Assembly (NCBI GenBank): GCA_017620155.1
Contig: JAFZQY010000075.1
Span: 1-43,522 of the forward strand
From: Lachnospiraceae bacterium
GTDB lineage: Bacteria > Bacillota > Clostridia > Lachnospirales > Lachnospiraceae
Direction of reading: 5' to 3'
Length of the DNA stretch: 43,522 nucleotides
The translations under genes and the position numbers were made by a program. Positions 1 through 9,044 of the stretch are shown piece by piece (the first letter of the stretch is position 1; every line of letters begins with the position of its first letter). Below the pieces are notes generated by a model. The model saw nothing but the letters and a program-made list of their open reading frames with translations, was not told where the DNA came from and did no database searches.

Positions 1-1
1 C

Positions 2-181
2 AAATGCATGCGCATAGTTTATGAAAACATCTGGTTCGCGCTCGGAGTCAAACTGATCTGCCTGATCCTCGGCGCCATGGGAATCGCAAACATGTGGCTT
101 GCCATTTTTGCCGATGTTGGTGTTATGATAATAGCAGTACTAAATGCCATCAGGGCATACAGGGGGAAATATGAACGATAA
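2..181 (+). CDS. Heavy-metal P-type ATPase, C-terminal end (partial)
   Basis: This is the last 59 residues of a P1B-type (CadA/ZntA-like) metal-exporting ATPase; the rest lies before the window. The visible part has the typical C-terminal signature: a Tyr-Glu-Asn start to the penultimate helix (ENIWFALGVK), a Leu/Ile/Gly-rich membrane segment, then MWLAIFADVGV and AVLNAIRA, followed by a short basic tail and stop at 179-181. These last two membrane helices help form the transport path for Zn2+, Cd2+ or Pb2+ in the family. The stop codon lies inside the start of the following ArsR gene (11-base overlap), so the two are co-transcribed and probably translationally coupled. The metal cannot be read from this fragment, but the neighbouring sensor points to zinc or cadmium. 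Confidence 0.9.
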   Translation, partial: KCMRIVYENIWFALGVKLICLILGAMGIANMWLAIFADVGVMIIAVLNAIRAYRGKYER

Positions 182-464
182 TCTTAAAACCACCGATGAA
201 CTGGCCGAACTGTTCAAGGTCTTCGGAGATTCCACGAGGCTTCGCGTCTTAAGCGTACTTATCGACGGTGAACTGTGCGTGCAGGATATCGCGGACAGCC
301 TGGATATGACTCAGTCAGCCATATCTCATCAGCTGAAGATATTAAAAAACTCCCATCTGGTCAAGAGCCGCAGGGAGGGTAAGCAGATAATGTATGCCCT
401 TGACGATGACCATGTAAGAACGATCATCGCCATGGGCATGGAACATATCGAAGAAGCGCACTAA
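171..464 (+). CDS. ArsR/SmtB-family metal-sensing repressor (zinc-type alpha5 site)
   Basis: A 97-residue winged-helix repressor of the ArsR/SmtB family that releases DNA when it binds metal. I place the start at the ATG at 171 because AGGGGG lies 5 bases upstream; the same frame stays open back to 144 but has no ribosome site there. The core FGDSTRLRVL and the recognition helix region TQSAISHQLKIL are clear. Near the C-terminus the pattern D-x-H-x10-H-x2-E matches the alpha5 zinc site of SmtB/CzrA. ELCVQD at alpha3 keeps only one cysteine, so a CadC-type thiolate site is unlikely. It follows and overlaps the P-type ATPase gene, so it probably represses that operon from its last position. It is convergent with rho across 6 bases with no obvious terminator. 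Confidence 0.92.
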   Translation: MNDNLKTTDELAELFKVFGDSTRLRVLSVLIDGELCVQDIADSLDMTQSAISHQLKILKNSHLVKSRREGKQIMYALDDDHVRTIIAMGMEHIEEAH

Positions 465-470
465 GGCTTC

Positions 471-1892
471 TTAAAATATTCTTCTTTTAATGACCATCTG
501 AACAAACTCGGAGTTGGAGCGTGTCTTGGAGAACAGATCGAGGATCTGGTCCGCTGCCTCTTCGGGTTTGAGTGCGTTAAAGGCCTTGCGGATGATATTG
601 ATCGCTTCTATCTCTTCACCGGAAAGCAGAAGGTCCTCTCTTCTGGTGCTGGACTTGGGCAGATCGATCGCAGGGAAAACGCGTCTTTCGGAAAGTTTCC
701 TGTCGAGTACCATTTCCATGTTACCGGTACCCTTGAATTCCTCGTAAACAACATCGTCCATCTTGGATCCGGTCTCAACAAGCGCCGTTGCAAGGATCGT
801 CAGGCTTCCGCCCTCGCGCATGTTACGGGCTGCGCCGAAAAATCTCTTGGGCATATGAAGAGCAGCAGGATCGAGACCACCTGAAAGAGTACGTCCGGAA
901 GGAGAAACCGTCAGGTTATATGCTCTTGCAAGTCTGGTAATGGAATCAAGCAGGATCATTACGTCCTTGCCGTGCTCAACGAGACGGCGCGCTCTTTCTA
1001 TTACCATCTCGGAAACTCTCTTATGATGTTCGGGAAGCTCATCGAATGTGGAATAGATGACCTCCACGTTTCTTCCGGCGATAGCTTCCTTGATATCCGT
1101 TACTTCCTCGGGACGCTCATCGATGAGCAGGATGATGAGATGGATATCGGGATTGTTATGCTTAACGCTCTTGGCCACTTCCTTAAGGAGCGTAGTCTTA
1201 CCTGCCTTCGGAGGCGATACGATCATACCACGCTGGCCTTTTCCGACGGGACAGATCAGATCCATGATCCTCATCGAAGATGCAACTCCGGGATATTCAA
1301 GTTTGATACGCTCATCAGGGAAAACGGGAGTCAGATCCTCGAAGTTTGGACGTTTCATCGCAACCTCGGGAGCCAGTCCGTTGATCGACTTAAGATAAAG
1401 AAGTGCCGAGAATTTCTCGTTGCCGGTCTTGGCCTTGGTATGGCCCTCTAATATATCACCGGTCTTTAAACCAAATCTTCTGATCTGTGCGGGTGCCACA
1501 TACACATCGTTTTCACCCGGCAGATAATTCTCACATCTGATGAAGCCGAAGCCGTCGGGCATGACCTCTAAGATTCCGTGTGCTTTCACACCGCCCTGCG
1601 CTTCGGGACTTGACGGATCGAACTCTTCGGATGCTCCTTCGGCAGACTCTGTGCGGGCGGTTTCCTCTTTTTCCGCAGGAGCCGGCTGAGGCTGTGGCTG
1701 AGGCGGCGCAGTCTTGATCCCTACGGAATCAGGACGCGTATCTTCGGACAGATCAGCCTCGGCATGATCTTTTTCAAGCATCAGTTCAATGATGTCTTCT
1801 TTCTTGGCACCTGTCGGAAGTTTGATCTCCCTGGTCTTAGCCAGCGCCTTCAAGTCAGTAAGCTTCAGTGACTCGTATTGTTCTCTGGTCAT
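471..1892 (-). CDS. rho: Transcription termination factor Rho
   Basis: Hexameric RNA-dependent ATPase that releases RNA polymerase from transcripts, 473 residues. An N-terminal Rho_N helical domain (about 1-42) is followed by an acidic, Pro/Gln/Glu-rich insert (about 43-100, including [10 protein letters not shown]), then the cold-shock-like RNA-binding fold (about 103-170, with DGFGFIR) and the RecA-like motor. The P-loop SPPKAGKTT is at 226-234 and the Walker B/catalytic region contains [19 protein letters not shown] precedes the ATG. Low-complexity inserts between Rho_N and the RNA-binding fold are known in other Gram-positive Rho proteins. The gene stands alone, separated from ysxC by 272 bases. 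Rho may matter here because several gene ends in the window lack a hairpin with a U-tract. Confidence 0.98.
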   Translation of the reverse strand: MTREQYESLKLTDLKALAKTREIKLPTGAKKEDIIELMLEKDHAEADLSEDTRPDSVGIKTAPPQPQPQPAPAEKEETARTESAEGASEEFDPSSPEAQGGVKAHGILEVMPDGFGFIRCENYLPGENDVYVAPAQIRRFGLKTGDILEGHTKAKTGNEKFSALLYLKSINGLAPEVAMKRPNFEDLTPVFPDERIKLEYPGVASSMRIMDLICPVGKGQRGMIVSPPKAGKTTLLKEVAKSVKHNNPDIHLIILLIDERPEEVTDIKEAIAGRNVEVIYSTFDELPEHHKRVSEMVIERARRLVEHGKDVMILLDSITRLARAYNLTVSPSGRTLSGGLDPAALHMPKRFFGAARNMREGGSLTILATALVETGSKMDDVVYEEFKGTGNMEMVLDRKLSERRVFPAIDLPKSSTRREDLLLSGEEIEAINIIRKAFNALKPEEAADQILDLFSKTRSNSEFVQMVIKRRIF

Positions 1893-2164
1893 TAAAATCC
1901 TCCCCTATACAACAAACTACATTTATTCCTGCCATAACCCTGCGGTTTGCATCCTATATTGCCCATAAGATCATGGCCTATATAATCTTTGTCAAAAAAA
2001 CACTATTACAAAAAAACTATTTCAAAAAACTGGGATAAGCGAATGACGATCAGTCATAACGCATAAGAATGGTGTACTCACACGTACATGAATTCCGATT
2101 CCATTTTTGATTATATAACAAGATTTAGAAAATACAACAATTTTTTAATTGTTCGGATGAACAA
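1893..2164. other. AT-rich intergenic region between rho and ysxC
   Basis: This 272-base gap should hold the end of the tig-ysxC operon and the promoter of rho, both on the minus strand. A consensus TTGACA on the minus strand is at 1995-1990, inside A/T tracts, but I see no convincing -10 box at 17 bases from it, so I do not call the promoter. No credible small gene was seen. Confidence 0.5.
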
Positions 2165-2165
2165 T
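2136..2165 (-). terminator. Two overlapping hairpins at the end of ysxC
   Basis: Two perfect inverted repeats share one arm. ATTGTTC (2148-2154) pairs with GAACAAT (2159-2165) around a 4-base loop and touches the ysxC stop codon. AACAATT (2136-2142) pairs with AATTGTT (2147-2153) around TTTT. The two hairpins exclude each other. Transcribed from ysxC, the second is followed by GTATTTTC rather than a strong U-tract, so termination is plausible but weak. Confidence 0.4.
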
Positions 2166-2749
2166 CAATAAACCAGTGACTCAATATACTCCACGATCTC
2201 GTCCCTGCCCTGCTTTGAGATCGCAGAGAACGGAAACAGCAGCGCCTCCTCGGGCATGCCGAGAGTCTTACGGATCATGGATATCTGCTTGGAGAGCTGA
2301 CTGCGCTTGATCTTGTCGGCCTTGGTCGCGATGATAACGGGTTCGTATCCGCGGGATCGCACCCAGTCATACATGAGCTTATCGTTCTCCGAAGGCTCAT
2401 GTCTGATATCGATCAAGAGGAACACGCTCTTTAAGACTTCCGACTGATACAGATAGTCTTCTATCATCTTGCCCCATTCGGCCACGAGCTGCTTGCCCGC
2501 TTTGGCATAGCCGTAACCGGGCAGATCCACGAGATAGAACTCATCGTTGATATTGTAATAGTTGATAGTCTGGGTCTTGCCGGGTGACGCCGAAGTCCTG
2601 GCATAGGACTTACGGTTCATGATCGCGTTTATGAGCGATGACTTGCCGACATTACTTTTACCTGCAAAAGCCACCTCGGGCTTGGTCTTATGCGGGAGCT
2701 TACTCGTGACTCCGACAACTGTCTCCAGATTGACGCTTTTGATTATCAT
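2165..2749 (-). CDS. ysxC: Ribosome biogenesis GTPase YsxC/EngB
   Basis: A 194-residue TRAFAC GTPase of the YihA/EngB/YsxC family, needed for late assembly of the large ribosomal subunit. G1 is GKSNVGKSS (30-38), G3 is DLPGYG (75-80), and G4 is TKAD (142-145). Its length is normal for the family. Its ATG overlaps the lon stop codon in an ATGA arrangement, and the only ribosome-site candidate is a weak GGTG, so translation is probably coupled to lon. It is the last gene of the tig-clpP-clpX-lon-ysxC operon, an order seen in many Firmicutes. The gene end carries a hairpin pair over the stop codon. Confidence 0.97.
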   Translation of the reverse strand: MIIKSVNLETVVGVTSKLPHKTKPEVAFAGKSNVGKSSLINAIMNRKSYARTSASPGKTQTINYYNINDEFYLVDLPGYGYAKAGKQLVAEWGKMIEDYLYQSEVLKSVFLLIDIRHEPSENDKLMYDWVRSRGYEPVIIATKADKIKRSQLSKQISMIRKTLGMPEEALLFPFSAISKQGRDEIVEYIESLVY

Positions 2750-5115
2750 TCTTTTTTCACCAATGCGTATTTCAGGACTTCATCCATTGAGGTGACTGTT
2801 CTGATCTTCAGTCCTCCGGTGATCTCCTCGCCTATCTCCTCGAGATCCTTCTCGTTCTCTCTGGGGATGAGTACCTGTGTTATGCCTGCCTGGCCTGCTG
2901 CCAGGAGTTTCTCTTTGAGTCCGCCGATCGGAAGCACGCGGCCGCGAAGCGTAACCTCGCCGGTCATGGCCAGTCCGCCGTGCACGGGGATCTTCGCAAG
3001 TGCGGAAAGCATGGCTGTCGCCATCGTGATACCGGCTGAAGGTCCGTCCTTGGGTACTGCTCCCTCGGGGATGTGGATGTGTATGTCATTTTTCTGGAAG
3101 ATCTTGGGTTCCAGGCCATATTCCGATGCTACGGACCTGACGTATCCGAGGCCCGCACGCGCGGATTCCTTCATGACATCGCCCATCTGTCCGGTGAGTA
3201 CCACTTCGCCTCTTCCGGGCATGACATTAACTTCAATCTCCAGCGTATCTCCGCCGACGCTGGTCCATGCAAGGCCTCTTACTATGCCGACCTGAGCCTT
3301 CTTCTCAGCCATGTCGCGCGTATATTTGACCTTGCCCAGGTAATCTTTTAAGTTGGAAGCGGTCACCTTGATCAGCTTTTCTTCCTTGCCATCCTCCCTG
3401 CGGCTTAAGATCTCGCGGGCAGCCTTGCGGCAAAGCTCACCTATCTTCCTCTCAAGGCCTCTCACGCCGGCCTCTCTGGTATAACCGTCTATCATCTTGC
3501 GAAGAGCGGAATCGGTGATCGCGAGCTGTTCGCGCGTCAAGCCGTTTTTCTCATAGGTCTTCGGTATCAGATGCTCTTTTGCGATATGGAACTTCTCGTT
3601 GGCGGTGTAGGAATTGACCTCAATGATCTCCATGCGGTCAAGGAGCGGTCTCGGGATATCCGCCGCATTGTTGGCCGTACAGATGAACATCACCTCGGAT
3701 AAGTCCACGGGGAGCTCGATATAGTGATCGTTGAAATGAACGTTCTGCTCGGAATCAAGGACCTCGAGCAGTGCGGCCGAGGTATCGCCCTTGTAATCGG
3801 AGCTGACCTTGTCTATCTCATCGAGAAGCATCAGAGGATTCTTGACTCCCGCGTTCTTAAGTCCCGTAGCTATGCGGCCGGGCAGGGCACCGACATATGT
3901 ACGCCTGTGGCCTCTGATCTCGGCTTCATCGCGAACGCCGCCTAAGCTTATGCGGATATATTTCTTATCCAGCGCTTCAGCCACGCTTTTGGCTATGGAA
4001 GTCTTACCCGTTCCGGGAGGGCCCACCAGACATATGATGGGGCTCTGTCCGTGGTCGTTTAAGACTTTGACGGCAAGGAATTCAAGAATGCGCTCCTTGA
4101 CCTTTTCCAGGCCGTAATGATCGCGGTCCAAGATCTTTTCCGCCAGATGGATATCAGCCCTGTCGGTCGAAACCTTATCCCAGGGCATCTCCAAAAGCGT
4201 CTCTATATAGCCTCTCTCCACGGCGATCTCGGAATTAAATCCTGCCATCTTGCGGAGACGGTTGATCTCTTTGGTGATCTTTTCCTTGATCTCGTCCGAT
4301 GCTTCAAGCGCATCGCACGCTTCCTGCATCTGATCGATCTCGGCTTTTTCATCGTTTACTCCGAGTTTTTCCTCGATGGTGCGCATCTGCTCCCTGAGGA
4401 TATACTCCTGCTGGTTCTTATCGACTCTCTCTTTTACGTCCTTGGCCAGATCCATCCTGATCTTAGCCACGGAGATCTCGTTCTTAAGAAGGCGCGAAAG
4501 CTCAGAATAACGCTCTTTTAAGTCAACTGCTTCGAGTATGGTCTGCTTCGCCGTGTACTGGATCGGCAGATTGATCGAGATCTGGTCTAGGAGCTTACCT
4601 AAGTCGGATGCCTCGTTGATATGGCCTTCAAGGCTCTTACCCACCTTGGGGAAAAGCTTCACATACTCGCTGAAAATGTCTCCGATCTCCCTGACCATGG
4701 CGATCTCTGTCTCCATGGACATGCCGGCTCTCTCATCTTCCGTGGTAACCTCGCGGATATGGGCGCTTAAGTATCCGTCCGTCTCCTCGATGCTCCGAAG
4801 ATATGCTCTTTTCCGGCCTTCTGCAAGAACGCGGATCACGCCGCCGGGCATCTTGAGGAGCTGGTTTACCTTGATGATGCATCCTACCGTATAGAGATCT
4901 TCAAGCGCAGGCTCATCCTTGTCCGCATCGCGCTGGGCGACCACGAAGAAAATGCTCTCATTCATCATCGCCTTTTCCACCGCCGCAATGGATTTGGGGC
5001 GGTTTAAGTCAAAGTGGATGATCATATCGGGCAGGATAGTAAGACCCCGCAGCGGTACTGCGGGGATTGTCTTGTCATCATCGTGCGAGTTTCTGTTAAG
5101 GAGATTCTCAAACAT
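2746..5115 (-). CDS. lon: ATP-dependent protease Lon
   Basis: A 789-residue cytoplasmic AAA+ serine protease that degrades damaged and regulatory proteins. The order is an N-terminal substrate-binding LON domain (about 15-210), a helical/coiled region (210-300), the AAA+ module with Walker A GPPGTGKT (365-372) and Walker B LMLLDEID, and the C-terminal protease domain. The catalytic dyad is Ser693 in DGPSAG and Lys736 in GGLKEK. Length and motifs are those of a typical bacterial LonA. It starts one base after the clpX stop codon and overlaps ysxC by 4 bases. No CtsR or CIRCE operator was seen in front of the operon. Confidence 0.98.
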   Translation of the reverse strand: MFENLLNRNSHDDDKTIPAVPLRGLTILPDMIIHFDLNRPKSIAAVEKAMMNESIFFVVAQRDADKDEPALEDLYTVGCIIKVNQLLKMPGGVIRVLAEGRKRAYLRSIEETDGYLSAHIREVTTEDERAGMSMETEIAMVREIGDIFSEYVKLFPKVGKSLEGHINEASDLGKLLDQISINLPIQYTAKQTILEAVDLKERYSELSRLLKNEISVAKIRMDLAKDVKERVDKNQQEYILREQMRTIEEKLGVNDEKAEIDQMQEACDALEASDEIKEKITKEINRLRKMAGFNSEIAVERGYIETLLEMPWDKVSTDRADIHLAEKILDRDHYGLEKVKERILEFLAVKVLNDHGQSPIICLVGPPGTGKTSIAKSVAEALDKKYIRISLGGVRDEAEIRGHRRTYVGALPGRIATGLKNAGVKNPLMLLDEIDKVSSDYKGDTSAALLEVLDSEQNVHFNDHYIELPVDLSEVMFICTANNAADIPRPLLDRMEIIEVNSYTANEKFHIAKEHLIPKTYEKNGLTREQLAITDSALRKMIDGYTREAGVRGLERKIGELCRKAAREILSRREDGKEEKLIKVTASNLKDYLGKVKYTRDMAEKKAQVGIVRGLAWTSVGGDTLEIEVNVMPGRGEVVLTGQMGDVMKESARAGLGYVRSVASEYGLEPKIFQKNDIHIHIPEGAVPKDGPSAGITMATAMLSALAKIPVHGGLAMTGEVTLRGRVLPIGGLKEKLLAAGQAGITQVLIPRENEKDLEEIGEEITGGLKIRTVTSMDEVLKYALVKKE

Positions 5116-5116
5116 C

Positions 5117-6361
5117 TTATGCTACTCCGGTTCTGTAGATGATCTTCGGTTCTTCCTTCTTTTCTATTGCTTCGGCCGTCATGATGCATTCGGAGATGTT
5201 GTCATCCGACGGTATCTGATACATGATGTCCATCATCGCATTTTCCATGATGGAACGAAGTCCGCGGGCGCCGGTCTTTTTCTCAAAAGCCTGATGAGCG
5301 ATGAGCTCAATGGCTTCATCCGTGAACGTGAGTTTGACCTCATCCATGTCGAAGAGCTTCTTGTACTGCTTAACAAGAGCGTTCTTGGGTTCGGTCAGGA
5401 TCTGCTTTAATGCATCCTCATCAAGTCCTTCGAGAGTAACAGTGATCGGCACACGGCCGATGAACTCGGGGATAAGTCCGAACTTGATCAGATCCTGTGT
5501 GGATACCTCTTTAAGCAGAGAATCCGCTTCCTTGGTATTCTTGGCTGTAAGCTCGCCGCCGAATCCGATGGAGCTGCGGTCAAGTCTTGCTTCGATGATC
5601 TTGTCGAGGCCGTCAAATGCACCTCCGCAGATAAAGAGGATGTTGGATGTATTGATCTGGATCAGTTCCTGGTGGGGATGCTTACGTCCGCCCTGAGGGG
5701 GAACCGATGCGTCCGTGCCCTCGATTATCTTAAGAAGCGCCTGCTGAACGCCCTCACCGGATACGTCTCTGGTGATGGAAACGTTTTCGGACTTCTTGGT
5801 GATCTTATCGACTTCGTCTATGTAGATGATACCCAGTTCTGCTCTGGATATATCATAATCCGCTGCCTGAATGAGCTTTAAGAGGATATTCTCGACATCC
5901 TCGCCCACATATCCGGCCTCGGTAAGCGTTGTTGCATCCGCTATCGCAAAAGGAACGCCGATGATCTTGGCAAGAGTCTGGGCAAGATATGTTTTTCCGG
6001 AACCTGTAGGCCCAAGCATCATGATGTTGGACTTCTGGAGCTCAACACCGTCGTTTGAATCCTTTTTGCTGGACAGCACTCTCTTATAGTGGTTATATAC
6101 GGCAACCGACAGAACCTTCTTGGCCTCATCCTGTCCGATAACGTACTCATCCAGGAACTTCTTGATCTGAACGGGCTTTAACAGTTCGATGTCAAATTCG
6201 CCGCGTATCGCTTCCTCTTCGTCGTCCTCAAGATCATCCATGATGTCGACGCATATCTCAACGCACTCGTCGCAGATATACACACCGGAGGGGCCGGCTA
6301 TGAGCTTGCGCACCTCATCCTGGGACTTGCCGCAAAAGGAGCATTTTACCTTTTCACTCAT
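5117..6361 (-). CDS. clpX: ClpX, ATPase subunit of the ClpXP protease
   Basis: A 414-residue AAA+ unfoldase that selects substrates and threads them into ClpP. The N-terminal C4 zinc-binding domain has Cys7, Cys10, Cys30 and Cys33. Walker A GPTGSGKT is at 117-124 and Walker [10 protein letters not shown] follows. The IGF loop (SSIGFGGEL) that docks on ClpP is intact, as is the C-terminal small domain ([13 protein letters not shown]). Its ATG overlaps the clpP stop codon (ATGA), so ClpP and ClpX are made in a coupled manner. It is a full-length, unremarkable member of the family. Confidence 0.98.
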   Translation of the reverse strand: MSEKVKCSFCGKSQDEVRKLIAGPSGVYICDECVEICVDIMDDLEDDEEEAIRGEFDIELLKPVQIKKFLDEYVIGQDEAKKVLSVAVYNHYKRVLSSKKDSNDGVELQKSNIMMLGPTGSGKTYLAQTLAKIIGVPFAIADATTLTEAGYVGEDVENILLKLIQAADYDISRAELGIIYIDEVDKITKKSENVSITRDVSGEGVQQALLKIIEGTDASVPPQGGRKHPHQELIQINTSNILFICGGAFDGLDKIIEARLDRSSIGFGGELTAKNTKEADSLLKEVSTQDLIKFGLIPEFIGRVPITVTLEGLDEDALKQILTEPKNALVKQYKKLFDMDEVKLTFTDEAIELIAHQAFEKKTGARGLRSIMENAMMDIMYQIPSDDNISECIMTAEAIEKKEEPKIIYRTGVA

Positions 6362-6999
6362 TTCTTCTTTTTATCCTTATTCTGTGATTCGGCCATCTCG
6401 GCACGATTGGTGATCACCTGATCGATCAGGCCGTACTCCTTGGCCTCATCAGCGCTCATCCAGTTATCACGCTCTGTATCATCGGCAACCTGCTCAAAAG
6501 GCTTGCCTGTATTCTCTGACAGGATCCTGTTCAGTTTTTCCTTGGTACGCAGGATATGCTTGGCAGCGATCTCGATCTCGGTTGCCTGCCCCTGCGATCC
6601 GCCGCTGGGCTGATGGATCATGATCTCGGCATTCTTAAGCGCCATGCGCTTGCCCTTGGCACCGCCGGCCAGAAGGAATGCGCCCATGCTGGCTGCCATA
6701 CCTATACATATGGTTGATACGTCGCACTTGATGTACTGCATGGTATCGTAAATTGCCATACCGGCTGTTACGGAACCGCCGGGGCTGTTGATATACAGAT
6801 GGATATCCTTCTCGGGATCCTGAGCTTCCAGGAAAAGCAGCTGGGCTACTACAAGGCTTGCAGTAGTATCATTCACCTCGTCTCCGAGGAAAACGATGCG
6901 GTCTTCCAGCAGTCTGGAATAGATATCATATGAGCGCTCTCCTCTGGAGGTCTGCTCTACGACATAAGGCACCAGAGCCATCTTAGTCTTGTCTTCCAT
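6358..6999 (-). CDS. clpP: ClpP, proteolytic subunit of the Clp protease
   Basis: A 213-residue tetradecameric serine peptidase. The catalytic triad is Ser104 (GMAASMG), His129 (MIHQPSGG) and Asp178 (TERD). The ORF starts at the ATG at 6999 behind AGGAGGG. The first residues, before [10 protein letters not shown], are likely removed as a short propeptide. The C-terminus ends in a Lys-rich tail (KDKKKK), longer than in many homologues. It lies 24 bases after tig and overlaps clpX by 4 bases. No CtsR-type repeat is visible before it, so expression probably comes from the tig promoter. Confidence 0.98.
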   Translation of the reverse strand: MEDKTKMALVPYVVEQTSRGERSYDIYSRLLEDRIVFLGDEVNDTTASLVVAQLLFLEAQDPEKDIHLYINSPGGSVTAGMAIYDTMQYIKCDVSTICIGMAASMGAFLLAGGAKGKRMALKNAEIMIHQPSGGSQGQATEIEIAAKHILRTKEKLNRILSENTGKPFEQVADDTERDNWMSADEAKEYGLIDQVITNRAEMAESQNKDKKKK

Positions 7000-7023
7000 T
7001 AAAAATGCCCTCCTGTGTTGGAT

Positions 7024-8310
7024 TTATTTCTCTTTGGCATTGTCGGCAAGGAACTTGGCGGCTGCACGAACCTTCAAGTCATCCTTGATCATCTTCTCTA
7101 CTTCTTCGGTCATATCCTTGCGGATCTCTTCAACATCACGGCCGTATGCCTCAGCCATGGTCTTAAGTTCTTCATCATACTCGGCATCAGATGCTTCAAG
7201 CTTCTCAGCCTCAGCTACTGCCTCGAGAACGAGTCTTGTACGGATACGGGTCTCGGCCTGAGGCTCAACCTGATCCATCATCTGCTGCTTGGTAGCACCC
7301 GTAAACTTGCTGTACTGCTCAAAGGACATGCCCTGATACATGAGCTGCTGAGCGAACTCGTCGATCATGCGCTCTTTCTGAGCCTCGAGCATGGGACCGG
7401 GAATCTCGATCTCGGCGTTCTCAACTGCTGCTGCGATGGCAGCTTCCTCTTTTGCATCCTGTGCCTCTTTCTTCTTGCGCTCTTCAAGCTCGCCTTTAAG
7501 AAATGCCTTGTACTCGTCAAGAGTCTCGAACTCGGATACCTCGGATGCGAACTCATCATCAAGCTCGGGAAGCTCCTCTGTCTTGATCTCGTTTACCATG
7601 CACTTAAACACTGCTTCCTTGCCAGCAAGGTCTTCTGCGTGATAATCCTCGGGGAAAGTAACATTTACTTCGCACTCTTCACCGATCTTCGCGCCGATCA
7701 GCTGATCCTCGAATCCGGGGATGAATGTGCCGCTGCCGATCTTTAAGGAATGATCGGAGCCCTTGCCGCCTTCAAAAGCCACGCCGTCAACGAATCCTTC
7801 AAAGTCAAGGAGAACGGTATCGCCGTCTTCTACGGCACGGTCCGTAACTTCAATAGTGCGGGCGTTTTTATTGCGCTCTTTCTCAAGAGCATCGGCAACG
7901 TCCTCATCGGTAACCTCAACATTTACCTTATCTATAGTAACGCCCTTGTACTCGCCGAGCTTAACCGGGGGCTTAAGAGCAACGCTTGCGGTATAGATGA
8001 AGGGCTTGCCCTTTTCGATCTGAACGATATCTACGGTAGGGGTGGAAACGATCTCTTCGCCCGACTCGCGGCATGCATCCTCGATGGTCTCTCTGATCAG
8101 GATATCGCTTGCCTGATCGTAGAAGATCGCGGGGCCGTACATCTTCTCGATAACCTGGCGGGAAACCTTACCCTTACGGAAGCCGGGAACACTGATCATG
8201 CCCTTCTGCTTCTGATACGCCTTATTGATGGCATCCTCAAGCTTCTCTGCCTCTACCTCTATGGTCAGCAGCGCCATGCTGCCTTCCTGCTTTTCAACCT
8301 TTACACTCAT
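7024..8310 (-). CDS. tig: Trigger factor, ribosome-associated chaperone
   Basis: A 428-residue chaperone that binds the ribosomal exit tunnel and nascent chains. The N-terminal ribosome-binding domain contains GFRKGKVSRQ, close to the family signature loop (GFRxGKxP). It is followed by the FKBP-like peptidyl-prolyl isomerase domain (about 160-245, with DFEGFVDGVAFEGG) and the helical C-terminal chaperone domain rich in Glu/Lys/Ala. The ATG at 8310 has GGAGG upstream. It is the first gene of the operon, about 69 bases downstream of the predicted start of transcription. Confidence 0.98.
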   Translation of the reverse strand: MSVKVEKQEGSMALLTIEVEAEKLEDAINKAYQKQKGMISVPGFRKGKVSRQVIEKMYGPAIFYDQASDILIRETIEDACRESGEEIVSTPTVDIVQIEKGKPFIYTASVALKPPVKLGEYKGVTIDKVNVEVTDEDVADALEKERNKNARTIEVTDRAVEDGDTVLLDFEGFVDGVAFEGGKGSDHSLKIGSGTFIPGFEDQLIGAKIGEECEVNVTFPEDYHAEDLAGKEAVFKCMVNEIKTEELPELDDEFASEVSEFETLDEYKAFLKGELEERKKKEAQDAKEEAAIAAAVENAEIEIPGPMLEAQKERMIDEFAQQLMYQGMSFEQYSKFTGATKQQMMDQVEPQAETRIRTRLVLEAVAEAEKLEASDAEYDEELKTMAEAYGRDVEEIRKDMTEEVEKMIKDDLKVRAAAKFLADNAKEK

Positions 8311-8385
8311 GTGTGAAAACCTCCTGGTTTAATAGTCATTTCATCAAATGAACACTGTCTCCGCTAAGACCGCGGGCAATAAAGC

Positions 8386-8415
8386 ATTATAACATAGAGA
8401 AAACACTATATACAA
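8386..8415 (-). promoter_or_regulatory. Extended -10 promoter of the tig-clpP-clpX-lon-ysxC operon
   Basis: On the minus strand a -35 box TTGTAT (8415-8410) is followed after 18 bases by a perfect TATAAT (8391-8386) preceded by TGT, an extended -10. Transcription would start near 8379, giving a 5' leader of about 69 bases. This is a sigma-A type housekeeping promoter; no heat-shock operator overlaps it. Confidence 0.75.
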
Positions 8416-8425
8416 GACATCTTTA

Positions 8426-8442
8426 CTAAACCGCCGGTTTAG
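8426..8442. promoter_or_regulatory. Inverted repeat in the tig/CYTH divergent promoter region
   Basis: CTAAACC (8426-8432) and GGTTTAG (8436-8442) form a perfect 7-base inverted repeat with a 3-base centre. It lies 10 bases upstream of the tig -35 box and 30 bases before the CYTH gene. A possible CYTH promoter (TTTACT at 8423-8428, 18-base spacer, TATGGT at 8447-8452) would have the repeat between its boxes, which suits an operator. The protein that binds it is unknown. Confidence 0.4.
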
Positions 8443-8472
8443 ATGTATGGTTATGTCAGGTAGGAGAAGATC

Positions 8473-8979
8473 ATGGAAATAGAACGCAAATATACAATAA
8501 AAGAGCTGCCCGCCGATTTGGATGGGTTGAAAAAGAAAAAGATCGTACAGGCATACCTGTGCCGCGAACCCGTCGTGCGCATCCGCAGATCGGATGATAA
8601 GTACTATATGACCTATAAGGGACAGGGGCTTGTCGAACGCGAAGAATATAATCTCCCTTTAACAAAAGAGGCCTTTGAACACCTTCTTCCGAAAGCCGAC
8701 GGAAATGTGATCTCAAAGACCCGATATCTGATACCGCTGGAAAATCCGCGGTTTAAAGAAGGATACGTGCCTTCTGCAGATCTGAAACTTTGCATCGAAC
8801 TGGATGTATTCGATGACCCGCTTTCTCCGCTCGTAATAGCCGAGGTTGAGTTCCCCGACAGGGAAAGCGCCGATGCTTACATCCCGGAAGATTGGTTTAT
8901 CGAGGATGTGTCGGAGGATCCGAAATACCACAATGTGAATATGATATATCAGGGTCAAAAGGTACAAAATCCGAATTAA
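8473..8979 (+). CDS. CYTH-domain protein (triphosphate tunnel metalloenzyme family)
   Basis: A 168-residue single-domain protein. The N-terminal ExExK motif of the CYTH fold is present as Glu2-Ile-Glu4-Arg-Lys6. Alternating charged strands follow, as expected for an eight-stranded tunnel binding triphosphate and a divalent metal (RIRRSDDKYYMTYKG, KTRYLIPL, LCIELDVF, AEVEFPD). Family members hydrolyse inorganic tripolyphosphate or nucleoside triphosphates, or are thiamine triphosphatases or class IV adenylate cyclases; the sequence alone does not settle which. GGTAGGAG precedes the ATG. It stands alone, divergent from tig and convergent with the TPR-DUF4037 gene. A hairpin spans its stop codon. 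Confidence 0.88.
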   Translation: MEIERKYTIKELPADLDGLKKKKIVQAYLCREPVVRIRRSDDKYYMTYKGQGLVEREEYNLPLTKEAFEHLLPKADGNVISKTRYLIPLENPRFKEGYVPSADLKLCIELDVFDDPLSPLVIAEVEFPDRESADAYIPEDWFIEDVSEDPKYHNVNMIYQGQKVQNPN

Positions 8980-9001
8980 GCTTGCTTAAATGAGGATTTT
9001 G
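8965..9001. terminator. Long hairpin spanning the CYTH stop codon
   Basis: CAAAATCC (8965-8972) pairs with GGATTTTG (8994-9001), and inside it TTAAGC (8976-8981) pairs with GCTTAA (8984-8989). The structure includes the TAA stop at 8977-8979. It sits between two convergent genes and could end transcripts from both sides, though neither side has a strong U-tract. Confidence 0.45.
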
Positions 9002-9044
9002 ACCTTGGGACCCGCCGAAACATGAGGAAGGAGCGATTCGTATA

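Noticed and set aside
8311-8472. CtsR or CIRCE heat-shock operator before tig-clpP-clpX-lon
   Set aside because: No tandem GGTCAAA-type repeats and no TTAGCACTC-type inverted repeat are present.
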